Shown: positions 30,910 to 40,797 of the stretch, piece by piece
How the letters are laid out: each line of letters starts with the position of its first letter
How positions within the stretch are numbered: the stretch's first letter is position 1
DNA from: Schizosaccharomyces osmophilus
Lineage: Eukaryota > Ascomycota > Schizosaccharomycetes > Schizosaccharomycetales > Schizosaccharomycetaceae
Direction: 5' to 3'
NCBI RefSeq assembly: GCF_027921745.1
Contig: NC_079238.1
Location: 1,612,001-1,676,000 of the forward strand
DNA length: 64,000 bases
Made by a program: the position numbers and the translations under genes
The notes under the pieces: model-generated
Database searches by the model: none
The model's input: the letters and a program-made list of their open reading frames with translations, nothing else
What the model was told of the DNA's origin: nothing

Positions 30910-33628
30910 TCATTCCTTAGAATTTGTCTCTCGGTATTTGACAAATTGCCTTTGCTGTAATAATGATTCCATGTCTTTACATGCAAACTTGGATATTTCC
31001 TCAGACGTAGGCAGTAATAATCCGTTCAAAAGCATCAGCTCCAAATAGTGTAAGCGGCTCGTGTCTTGAGTTACTTCTTTAAGAAAATCAATTCCCTGCT
31101 CTTTGAAGTTTGGTCGAGCAGCAAGTGCTAACAAAACCTTTTCTGTCTCATTCATCCTTAGACCCTCCATGAGACATTGTCCTGTGTCTACCGATGACAG
31201 ATCCATAAAAGCATGTTCAACGTACTTTCTTTTAGCAAACATACTTTTCACCTCCGTATCGCTATCAGGGAAAGGCTTGCCTGAGAATGAATTTACTCTT
31301 GCTTCATAGACACGGTTTACAGCTGAATTCCCTACCCGAGACAATAGAAGCTTAAGCTGTTGCGAAAGAGAGTCAAATAAAAGGGAACGTGTCTTTGAAA
31401 TGTGACAACCAAGCGAACGATGAACTCCGCTACATTCAATGCACAATATTACTGGAATGTTGATAGAACACCATGTCACGTCTTTAGTAGAACCACAATC
31501 AGCACAAATAGAATTCTCTGGATCGATTCTTTCCAACATTTGGATGAAAATGTTTGCACTTGCGTGATATTTTTCTAAATCCTCAATAGTTTTTGTATTT
31601 GTACTCGCACTTCGAAAAAGTTGGGGAAAATTCCAAGAGCCTTTTCGGGTGAATGCCTTCCTTATTCCTGAACCACTGATTTTGCGAGTCAAGCGAACGC
31701 GCTCTACAGGCAAAGTTGAAAACTCCTTAGAAATGGACGGTTCCTCAGAAAATCTGAAAGAGTCATCCAAAGAAGATTGCTTACTTAAGGATATTATGGA
31801 ATCATTAATGGAACTAATCCAACTATCCAAATCAGTTTCAGAAGTCGCTTGATATAAGCGCTTTGTTTTTGGAGATACCAGTTCTAAACAATATTTCCTA
31901 GGCTGTTTTCTTAATTTTTTTACAGAGGCATTTCGTAGTGAAATCGAATACACACTGATCTTTTCGGAATCTTTCCAATTTGCATACTCCAGTACATGAC
32001 CATCCTTGACGGCAACCCAGTATTTATGCCAGGCTGCTTTACTGTGGGCTGCTAATTCGGCTCCCAATTCAGAGGCAGTAAAGACAAACAAAAGTCCTTC
32101 CTTGTATATTAAACCTGGGTTGTTAGCATTTGATGTAGGAGTAATGACTTTTTGAGAATCTCCAGACGAAGAAGAATGTGATGGGCTGTATGCAGTAAAA
32201 TCTGAGTTGTCTGACACATCAGAGGAAGGTGAGATTGGGGAAGCAAACATAGACTTTGGTCGGACTTTTTTCATCATCAAAGCCGACCGTTGCTTCCTCT
32301 GGCATTTTTCTTTATATGCAAGATCCCATTTGCAAGCTTCTAATTTCGACATTTGTTGTTGTAGTTGAGGTGTTAAAACTTTAAACGATTCTATATAGTC
32401 GGATAACCTGTCGAACCGTCGACTCACAAATTTTAAAAAAACTTCATTTATTTCACTCATAGTAGCGCCACTTTGAAGATCTTGCATAAAACAATAATAT
32501 TCATAACGTTGTAGGGTGAAGCGTTTCTCTTTTGCATAGAAGACAGATTCAGATAACTTTGAATCTTTACGAGAAGACATAAAGCGAGACAGCAAAGTGT
32601 AATAACTCTTACTTTGTTCTTCGAATTCAACTCTCTTATCGTCAACGAGCTTAATAGACGTTGAATATATTTTATGTAAAGGATCATGTAAATAATTCAT
32701 AAAGTCAGCTTTCATGTGTCGCAGGACGATAACCTCAAGCTCAAATGAGCGCAGCAAAAACTCATTTAGAATCTGTTGTGAAGCTATTGTAGTATGGGAA
32801 GATGCTTCGTTTAGAGCGGCCGATAATCGTTTAAAAGCATACTCGGATTCTTCAAAAGCAGAACTGGCCTGCGTGACTCGTTTCATTACTTTTTTATAAT
32901 ACAACTTCATGGAAGATGACTTCTGTTCTAATTCATGTAAAACAAATCGAAAAAGGGGATTGTCTTCATAGGTCTCAGGATATAAAGTTGTTTTCGAACT
33001 GTAGACAGCTGTTTTAGGGAAAGATTTAGGACTTTGAGGCAACCCATTTTCAGCAGTTTGGGACAATACTTTTGTAGGAGAATCAAATGAAATAGGAGTA
33101 TCTTCAAAGTCTTGTAATGGGGCCGATTTTACGTGATGGAAAAACTTGTTTATAGGAACTAAACATTCGGTCTCAAACGAATAAATAGCTAAGCAGGAAT
33201 AATTAACGTAACCATCCTCCAAGGAGCCGCGAATAGCAGGTTTCCAGTCCCAAGTAAAATTATAATCATCATCTTTTGTCTCGAATGACGTTGTCACTTC
33301 AGAGACGTTTTGTTGAAGACATAGCTCATCATACGAAATTACTTGAGTAAGAAAACTATTCAAGGACGCGATAGATTCACAGTTAAGGACAAAAAACCTT
33401 TTGTTTTCTTGCTTTAAATTAGCAACCTTCGGATTGAAATAGAGTCGGAAAATGGGAGAGGTTTGGCATTCAAGCTGTAAAAGAAACAGCTTGGTCAAAG
33501 TGTCCTATGTATCGTTAGTACTCATTTGTACTTTCTTGCAATGTAACAAGGGAATATTCGGAAGCAACAAAAGAATGATATCTTCAACATCCGTCGTGTG
33601 TATAAAAGAAGCTTACTGGAGTAAGCAT
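30910..33628 (-). CDS. BAR-PH domain ArfGAP
   Basis: GTPase-activating protein for Arf at membranes (ACAP/ASAP-like layout). Two exons: 33617-33628 (MLTP) and 30910-33504, joined across a GTAAGC donor and a TACTAAC branch point, giving 868 aa; without the first exon the long frame has no ATG at its front. Domains: N-terminal conserved region, BAR-type helical domain about 185-400, PH about 465-575, ArfGAP about 655-775. The zinc finger (CADCGS, then WCSINIPVILCIECS) and the Arg finger in HRSLG are intact. Position fits SPAC26A3.10. Shares a divergent promoter with rga2. Confidence 0.88.
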
Positions 33629-34135
33629 TGTCTAGCAATAGCCTTTTATAATGAATGAAAAATGAAACACATCCTTTCTTTCTTTTCCCTAAAAGCATAC
33701 ATATGTCATATCGAATAGCCTTCGCTTGCTATGTGAAGCAGGCATCAGCATTCCATTGTTTTCAGGAATTAAAGATAGTACAGATCCATCATTAGTATTA
33801 AAGATATCAATGGATGTTAAATAGGCTAATGTAAGTATGTTAACAAAGGTAAAGACTTAAGTTGAGACATACTATCATTTCCATTCATAACCGTAAATTA
33901 AAAACGGGGTGATGGAAAGAGTAGTTAGAAAATATGACTTTCACAATTGTTTAGAAATTTAGAAAATGCAAATTAATGCTTGAGTTTGAAGCTGACCGAG
34001 AGACATGTATATGGGGATGGTAAGTTAATGCTACCCAAGATATTACCACACCCTTTCATTATTTAAGCCTACCTCTAGGAAAGCTGTCAAAGAAGTGATT
34101 TGTATGGAAAAGTTTAGGATAAATGTTTAAAAAGA
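33629..34135. other. Divergent promoter, ArfGAP/rga2
   Basis: About 500 bases, AT-rich. No gene seen. Confidence 0.6.
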
Positions 34136-37100
34136 ATGAAAGGAAGTAATTCCTTTGGAAAAACATTGAAATTACGAACAAACATGAGCTTTAAAGAGGA
34201 ACCTCAAATTGATGATAGCAACGCGACTTCAGGAGTCCAAAACGAAAAAATATTTGAACTGGTAATTAGCCAAAGGAATATCATTAATGATTTGCGTAGA
34301 GATTTGAAGCAAGCCGTTTCTGAGAATGGCTTTCTGCGATCAAAAATAAGTAAACTGGAAAATGTGGAAACCTCGATTTCTCAGACCCATAGTGATGCTG
34401 AAAGTCCTTCTTTAAATACTGAAAGTTTGATTGCAAAGATAGTGTCAAAGGATCAAAGGAATAATTTATCACCAAGTTTCCTGGCAGGTACTGGCAAAAA
34501 CGATCGATCATCGTTTTCTTCCCTTATTCCTGGAAGTTCGCCTTTAGAAGATCGAAGTCATAATTCTTACAATGATAGACCCCAACTTTTATTGAATACA
34601 AAACGTCTTCCTTTAAATGCAACTCCTGGTCCATACGAGCCACATTCTTCGCTTTCTTCACCTGTGTCGTACGAAAAATATGCAGCTTTGCGAAATGAGG
34701 CAGCAAAGACTCGATGGTTTATGAAAGAGGATCTGGAATCTGCTGAAAGTCTTTCTCCTACTTCAACAAACAATCTTGCCGATGAAAATAATTTGGCTCC
34801 TAAAGATTCTGTAAGAGGCAAGAGAGAGGGGTTTGATTTTACATTAGAGGACTTGTCTACGAAAAAGACTGCTGCTTTGGATACTTATGATAATACAAGG
34901 TCTAAACCCGGTAGTAAAAACTCGCGTTCTAGCTTCTTGTCTCCTACTCCTTCCTTAGCTTATCCAGAGCCCGTATCTAAATTCAAGAGTCATTCAGTTG
35001 TTGGTTCACCTGAAACAATTGCTTCTGAACCCTTATCTACGTTAAAGGTTCCGGATAGTGATATTTGCTTGACCCGACGTCTTTCTGATTCTAATCGGAC
35101 ATGGACTATCATTGAACCTCATTCACCCACGGAACAAGTAGAACAACAAATTCCTGTGGTTCAACCGAAAGAACCTAGGAAATCTAATGCGAAGTCTTTT
35201 CTGTCTTCTATCTCTTCTTTGACGTCGTTTGCTCGTCCGAAACCAGAATATCGCACTAAAAGTGATTCCGTAGCTGATGATCCGCAGTCGATATCTACAA
35301 CTAATTCTGAGACTTTGTACAACAACAAACTCAGCTTCAGGTTGGATGAGTCATTGGTGCGGTACTTGAAGTTTGATTTAATGAAAACGACTCTATCTTC
35401 TTCATCCACGGTATTTGATAATATTATTTTACATTTTGTGGTGGGTGTTACCGCTGTACCACCGCTTGCTTCACAGTGGAAGGATGAAGTGTGGAGCTAT
35501 TCCAGAAGCATTGGTCAATGTCGAGCGTTTGATGCTTCATTTGTTTTAGATGTTGGTGCTCCACCATTTCCGACGCTCGATTGGTTTACAAATGATTCAT
35601 CTTATATACAAAATGAGTTACTTCGACGATCTGTTGATACATATTTCCGTTACATTTTTCAAGCTGATCTTACCCTGGAGCAGAAAGTTAAGTTGATTCA
35701 ATTCTTAAGTAAAGATACTTTACGAGAATATCTCAATGATGTTTTCTTTCTTCCTCCAGAGCATGCTCAAAAAGAAGGAGTTTTACTTAGGTATATTAAG
35801 AATAGCGGACTTGTATCCCGCTATTTTTACTTGAAAGACAGGGTTTTGTATTATGCGGAAAACCGTAATGCACCGGTTTTGGGAACAATACAATTACAAG
35901 AGGCACTCGTCCACAGATATAGTGCAAATCTTCCTATTTTTGCTATTATTGATCCTCCGCATCAATTTTTAACTGGCGAAAATTATCAGTCTGCGTTTGT
36001 TATACAGGAAAAGCAAACTGAACAGAAAAATAGGACAGATACTATTCATGTCCTATTGGCGAAAGACATAGAAGATCAGCAAAGTTGGTTACGTGCAATC
36101 GTCAGTCTTATCCCTTCTATCTCTACTTCGTCTACTCCGGCTGATGTTCAAATTCAGGCTTCGGATTTTCCTGGATCTCGTCGAAATCCATACGATAAGC
36201 AAGAGGAAAAGGTTAGCCAAACGGATTTTTCACATAGCGTTAGCGGCTGGAGTTTGGAAGAGGATGCTCAATCGCAAACCGATATTGCAGATAACGACGG
36301 CTTTGGAAGATTGGGGGATGTAGGAAGTATTAGTGATGGAGCAAGCTTGAATCTTGACACTCCCCCCATCGGAAGTAGTGATACTGAATTATCATTTGCA
36401 AGTACCTCGGGAAACAGCGTTTTGGAGACTGATGCTAGAATGACAAAACTTGCACCAAATTCTGTTAGCGAAGAACAGATATCAAGAAAGGATAATAATG
36501 CATCTATAGAAGAGGATTTCCTCAATCATTTCAAACGAGTTAATGTTTCTGGGAATAAGATGCCACAAGCACAAAATCAGCCTTCAAACATAAAAAGTCT
36601 GGAGGGGATACATAACGAGTCCAGTTCCTTCGATGACAACACCGACCCAGAACCTACATCGTTAGCAACATCAAAGGAACATCCCATAACAAAGCATACC
36701 GAGGTCTTTGGAATACCGCTAGTGGACGCGGTAGAGCTAGGCTCGCAGTTTAATGAAAGTGGTCTTCCTATTGTAATCTACCGGTGCTTGGAATACTTGG
36801 AAGCTGTGCGTGCAGAAAAAGAAGAAGGTATATATCGGTTGAGTGGTTCTTCCTCCGCAATAAAAGGTTTAAAAGAACAATTTGACAAAGGCGTTGACTA
36901 TGACTTGGTAAATTCAAAAGAAGTGTTTGATGTTCATGCTGTAGCTGCTTTGCTGAAACTATACCTTCGTGAATTACCAACCAATTTACTGGATAGTTCG
37001 TTACAAAGAATCATTGAGTTAATGCCGGGGATTCCCCATATGAAGAGCTCGATGGATGAACTTTGTCGTATACTTGGGGAGTTACCCGTTGAAAACTTTG

Positions 37101-37300
37101 TCCTTCTAGACTCTCTTTTGCACCATCTCCGCAGAATTATTACCTTTGAGAAGTATAACAAAATGAACGTGAGAAACGTCGGAATCGTTTTTTCTCCAAC
37201 TCTGAACATTCCTTCTGATGTTTTTAATATGTTCATAGAAAACTATGAGCTAATTTTCACTGACTATATTCGTCAAACAAATGCGAATTTAGTTGATTAA
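34136..37300 (+). CDS. rga2: RhoGAP Rga2
   Basis: GTPase-activating protein for Rho-type GTPases; S. pombe Rga2 acts mainly on Rho2 in cell-wall control. 1054 aa, single exon. Seen: a coiled coil about residues 40-80, a long Ser-rich disordered region to about 400, PH domain about 540-660 (GVLLRYIKNSGLVSRYFYLKD begins it, given in part), a second disordered stretch and RhoGAP about 858-1050 with the Arg finger in EGIYRLSG. Shorter than the S. pombe protein as I recall it (about 1275 aa), mostly in the disordered parts. Met17 (MSFKEEP) is an alternative start. Confidence 0.9.
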   Translation: MKGSNSFGKTLKLRTNMSFKEEPQIDDSNATSGVQNEKIFELVISQRNIINDLRRDLKQAVSENGFLRSKISKLENVETSISQTHSDAESPSLNTESLIAKIVSKDQRNNLSPSFLAGTGKNDRSSFSSLIPGSSPLEDRSHNSYNDRPQLLLNTKRLPLNATPGPYEPHSSLSSPVSYEKYAALRNEAAKTRWFMKEDLESAESLSPTSTNNLADENNLAPKDSVRGKREGFDFTLEDLSTKKTAALDTYDNTRSKPGSKNSRSSFLSPTPSLAYPEPVSKFKSHSVVGSPETIASEPLSTLKVPDSDICLTRRLSDSNRTWTIIEPHSPTEQVEQQIPVVQPKEPRKSNAKSFLSSISSLTSFARPKPEYRTKSDSVADDPQSISTTNSETLYNNKLSFRLDESLVRYLKFDLMKTTLSSSSTVFDNIILHFVVGVTAVPPLASQWKDEVWSYSRSIGQCRAFDASFVLDVGAPPFPTLDWFTNDSSYIQNELLRRSVDTYFRYIFQADLTLEQKVKLIQFLSKDTLREYLNDVFFLPPEHAQKEGVLLRYIKNSGLVSRYFYLKDRVLYYAENRNAPVLGTIQLQEALVHRYSANLPIFAIIDPPHQFLTGENYQSAFVIQEKQTEQKNRTDTIHVLLAKDIEDQQSWLRAIVSLIPSISTSSTPADVQIQASDFPGSRRNPYDKQEEKVSQTDFSHSVSGWSLEEDAQSQTDIADNDGFGRLGDVGSISDGASLNLDTPPIGSSDTELSFASTSGNSVLETDARMTKLAPNSVSEEQISRKDNNASIEEDFLNHFKRVNVSGNKMPQAQNQPSNIKSLEGIHNESSSFDDNTDPEPTSLATSKEHPITKHTEVFGIPLVDAVELGSQFNESGLPIVIYRCLEYLEAVRAEKEEGIYRLSGSSSAIKGLKEQFDKGVDYDLVNSKEVFDVHAVAALLKLYLRELPTNLLDSSLQRIIELMPGIPHMKSSMDELCRILGELPVENFVLLDSLLHHLRRIITFEKYNKMNVRNVGIVFSPTLNIPSDVFNMFIENYELIFTDYIRQTNANLVD

Positions 37301-37918
37301 TTTGTACTCATTTCGTTCTTTTCTTTTTATTCAAATATAATCGACGCTCTTTTCTTATTTCTGGGACTATATTATATTTTTTGCCTTTTATCGTTCGTTA
37401 GCATTTCTTTATGATTTAATTTATGGATTAAATATGTTTGGGTTTAAATAAAGAAAAAAATCAACAATAAAAATCACTACGTTACCTATTGTATATAGCA
37501 AAAAATTGTTTTTAGAAAATTCTATTCAAATAATAAGTAATGATATTTGCGTTAAACGTAAATTCTCTAACATGAACGAGTCCGTAAATAACAGTTAAAA
37601 GTAAAGTTTACATGGACCTGTCTGATCCTTGAAAACTTTCTTTACTTTCTTTCTGTGAACCATACCATACAAAAGAAAGGATTCAGAGATGGGCATCTTT
37701 TTCTCGTGCGCATATCATTTAAATGACAATGCAGAATCATCTGTAAAAGTATGAGAGATTGTGTAGTGTTCGACATAAAGGAGCACACGAGATTTCTATC
37801 ATTTTATAATAAAAATTATTGATCGCTCAAAGCATTATGGACGGAAAAGTTTCACGGAACATAGCTCGAACGATGGCTATTAATAACATAATCCCTGCGC
37901 GTACCTGTTGCAATAGTT
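37301..37918. other. Convergent intergenic, rga2/smb1
   Basis: AT-rich 3' regions. No gene seen. Confidence 0.6.
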
Positions 37919-38430
37919 CTATACAGGACGAAAACCTGGGGGAGGAGCACCTCGTCCAAAACCAGCTGGAGGAGGAGGGGCGCTGAAACCAATTCCGCGA
38001 ACAGGCCCAGCTAAACCAACAGGAGCTTGTCCAAGGGGTACTCCTCGCCCAGCAGGACGAGCAACACCAGGACCATTAAGCAAACCACCTCTCATTGATG
38101 GATCCATTGGTGGTGGTCCTTGAACAGAGAGCGAGACAATAAACTCACCGCGTAGAATCACAAGGCCTAGCATGCGCTTTTCCTCGTACACCGAGTTTGA
38201 AGGGTTATTTTGTTTACGGATGTGACGATATTCCAGACAGTCACTCAAAACCAAGTTCATATGACCGTCAAAAGCTAATAATTGCCCTACAAAAGTCCGT
38301 CCATCTTTTGTAGTTACATTTAAAGAATGATTTAACAAAGAAACCATCTTTGTCGTACCCTAAAATAACGAGACATGTTTAGCAGTGCATTCCAATAATT
38401 TATTTTATCCTTCTTATATTTACTTACCAT
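37919..38430 (-). CDS. smb1: Spliceosomal Sm protein B (Smb1)
   Basis: Core Sm ring subunit of U1, U2, U4 and U5 snRNPs. Two exons: 38428-38430, which is just the ATG, and 37919-38359; donor GTAAGT, acceptor TTTTAG. The product starts MGTTKMVSLLNHSLNVTTKD and is 147 aa, the same length as S. pombe SmB. Sm1 (GRTFVGQLLAFDGHMNLVL) and Sm2 (RMLGLVILRGEFIVSL) motifs are complete; the tail is Pro/Gly-rich with short RG and PPPGF runs. A splicing factor whose own start depends on splicing could be self-regulated; that is inference. Confidence 0.96.
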
Positions 38431-38535
38431 TTTGGAGAAAAATTGAAATTAAGAAAACCCTACTGCGGCTTTCTTATTGATGCAGGAATATGAGCTCTGT
38501 CGACTGGGGTCCTGGCCGAAATGGTGGTGAGGTTA

Positions 38536-38566
38536 ACCCTACCCTGATGATAGACTAACAGTCACA
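38536..38566 (+). promoter_or_regulatory. HomolE and HomolD boxes of rpl11
   Basis: ACCCTACCCT (HomolE, 38536-38545) followed 13 bases later by CAGTCACA (HomolD, 38559-38566), 77 bases before the rpl11 ATG. In fission yeast these boxes replace TATA in ribosomal protein promoters. They also lie in the promoter shared with smb1. Confidence 0.85.
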
Positions 38567-38642
38567 TTGTCACAACGAAACGTCTTGTGAGAATGTGAAA
38601 TGCGTTCGACAAAAAGTTGGCATCCACCAAGAATAATACAGA

Positions 38643-39167
38643 ATGGCAGAGCAGGCACAAAACCCTATGAAGGAGCTCCGTATCTCCAAGTTGGTGCTCA
38701 ACATTTCCTTGGGCGAATCTGGTGATCGTCTCACCCGTGCCGCAAAGGTTTTGGAGCAACTTTCTGGTCAAACTCCTGTTTTCTCCAAGGCCCGTTACAC
38801 TATTCGTCGTTTCGGTATCCGCCGTAACGAAAAGATTTCCTGCCATGTCACTGTCCGTGGCCCCAAGGCTGAGGAAATTTTGGAGCGTGGTCTCAAGGTC
38901 AAGGAGTACGAGTTGAAGCGTCGCAACTTTTCTGCCACTGGTAACTTCGGCTTCGGTATCCAAGAGCACATTGACTTGGGTATCAAGTACGATCCTTCCA
39001 TTGGTATTTATGGTATGGATTTCTACGTCGTTATGGACCGTCCCGGTATGCGTGTCACTCGCCGTAAGGCTCAACGCAGCCGTATTGGTTTCCCTCACAA
39101 GATCACTCCTGAGGATACCGTCAACTGGTTCAAGCAAAAGTATGATGCTCTTGTTACGGGGAAGTAA
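38643..39167 (+). CDS. rpl11: 60S ribosomal protein L11 (uL5)
   Basis: Large-subunit protein that binds 5S rRNA and contacts the P-site tRNA. 174 aa, single exon, starts [20 protein letters not shown] and ends ALVTGK. The uL5 blocks are complete: [59 protein letters not shown] (given in part) and [13 protein letters not shown]. Codons are those of a highly expressed gene, which leaves a long chance frame on the other strand. HomolE and HomolD boxes sit just upstream. It converges on bud23. Confidence 0.97.
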   Translation: MAEQAQNPMKELRISKLVLNISLGESGDRLTRAAKVLEQLSGQTPVFSKARYTIRRFGIRRNEKISCHVTVRGPKAEEILERGLKVKEYELKRRNFSATGNFGFGIQEHIDLGIKYDPSIGIYGMDFYVVMDRPGMRVTRRKAQRSRIGFPHKITPEDTVNWFKQKYDALVTGK

Positions 39168-39504
39168 TTTAAAACTCTTTACTCTTTTGTATTCTACCTT
39201 TTTTATGGTGAATGGTAGCAAATAGTTTGCGATCTGCGTACAAGTAATTTTTGGTAACAGTAAGTTTTTTATGATTGTAATAAGCTAGTTGTAAAAGAAA
39301 TATCGTCTTTGCAAGTCGTGTTGATGTGTATCTTTGTGAGTGTAAGGCAGCTACTACATCCAAAAATCAAATTCATATGAAATACAATCCAAATTAATTA
39401 AACAAGGGTTCTGATCAACGACAAGTTAATACCAAATATGTCATTCCTTTCCTTTTTTTTTTCTAAATTAACCCTATAGTATACATGCCCTGTAAATACC
39501 CAAA
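39168..39504. other. Convergent intergenic, rpl11/bud23
   Basis: T-rich 3' regions. No gene seen. Confidence 0.6.
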
Positions 39505-40503
39505 TCAAAATGCAGCCTTTCTACGACGTCCAGAGTATTTGGAGTCTTTGGGCACGGAAAGCCGACCACGTTTACGGTTCAAATCCTTTTTGTGAACGAT
39601 ATATTCACGAGTGCTCATATCGTGCTTCCGTTTCAATTTGCGCTTTTTAGCGACTACTTTTTCGTCTTCAATTGACATTTCACTTGTATTCAATGTCCGC
39701 ATTCCACCGGCTTGTAGAATCAAATAAAACTTTTTCTGTCTTTTCGATTCTGGATGATCAACGACCATACCACCTGCAAATCCGCACTTCTTCGCTGTGT
39801 CGAGAATCATTTGCTGGGAGCGGTCGCTTTCGGGATAATATTGCATAACCGCTCGGCCTCCACGTCTCATACTGCTGTACAGCGTCTCGAAAAAGCGATT
39901 TAATCGTCTCTGAGGCACATTGCAGGTCTTATCGGCGTTTAGCAACCACTGAATTGCAGAGATCGAAATAACACCATCAAAGGTTCCTGCACGAAAGGGG
40001 ACTCCATTTCCCATATCAGCCAGCAGCATATCACCTTCAACTTCTTGGGACTCCAAGGCAACGGAAAGCATCGACGGAGAAATGTCCATTCCAACAGCAA
40101 CATGGCCGTAACTTTCAGCTATACTTGTTGAAATTCCAGACCCACATCCGATGTCCAATAACAAGGAAGGGCCTTCAGGATCAAGTAGTTCAATTGCGCG
40201 CTCCGTCATCTCAGCTTGGATAGACTGGATACGAGTACTAAATTTTGTGTTATTAGTGAATGTTCCATTGGAAAGCCCCCGTTGCTAAAAAGCAACATGA
40301 ATGTGCACTTTTGCGCCTTTCTTTTCGCTGTAAAGTCCTCATCACGCTAGCATTTCTACCGACATTGACTTACTTGCTGTTATATTTGCCTGCCTCTTCA
40401 TCATTGTAGAACTAAACTCAGTGTCAGCATTCCGTCTCTCTTGTTTATCATTTTCTTTCCCACTTACGAATTCCGGAGGTGCGATATGCTCGGGTCTTGA
40501 CAT
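39505..40503 (-). CDS. bud23: 18S rRNA (guanine-N7) methyltransferase Bud23
   Basis: SAM-dependent enzyme that, with Trm112, methylates a guanine in the P-site region of 18S rRNA and helps export of the 40S subunit. Three exons: 40468-40503, 40374-40411, 39505-40237, giving 268 aa. The spliced N-terminus reads MSRPEHIAPPEF then FYNDEEAGKYNSNTRIQSIQ, the family start. SAM motif LLLDIGCGSGIS near residue 55, SISAIQWLLNAD near 115, and a basic Lys/Arg tail with nuclear-signal character. The second intron holds a GTTGCT-AAAA-AGCAAC hairpin. Confidence 0.94.
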
Positions 40504-40797
40504 ATTTAAGACAATAAATAGGCAAACGCTGAAGACAACTTGCTTGGTACCATCAAACTGTTCTTTCTGGTAATGGGATTGGTATAGCGCAGTACGCTGC
40601 AACTCAGTCGTATCTCAAGTCTTTCATACACAGGTGAAAAATTACATTACTCTGCTGATATACTCTTCGTAAATTACTAGCATCGTCTATAGTATCATAA
40701 TAGGATTGATTTCTTGCTATGAACCTCAAGTTCTAGTAGTTCAAAAAGAATGGCATTAAATTTCTTGATAACGAATACATAATGGAGAAAAAGTAGC

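Noticed and set aside
38562-39221. 219-codon minus-strand frame over rpl11
   Set aside because: Mirror of the strong codon bias of a ribosomal protein gene; no family pattern. The same holds for 46679-47167 over rpl20, 62067-62696 over rps6 and 17992-18603 over sou2.
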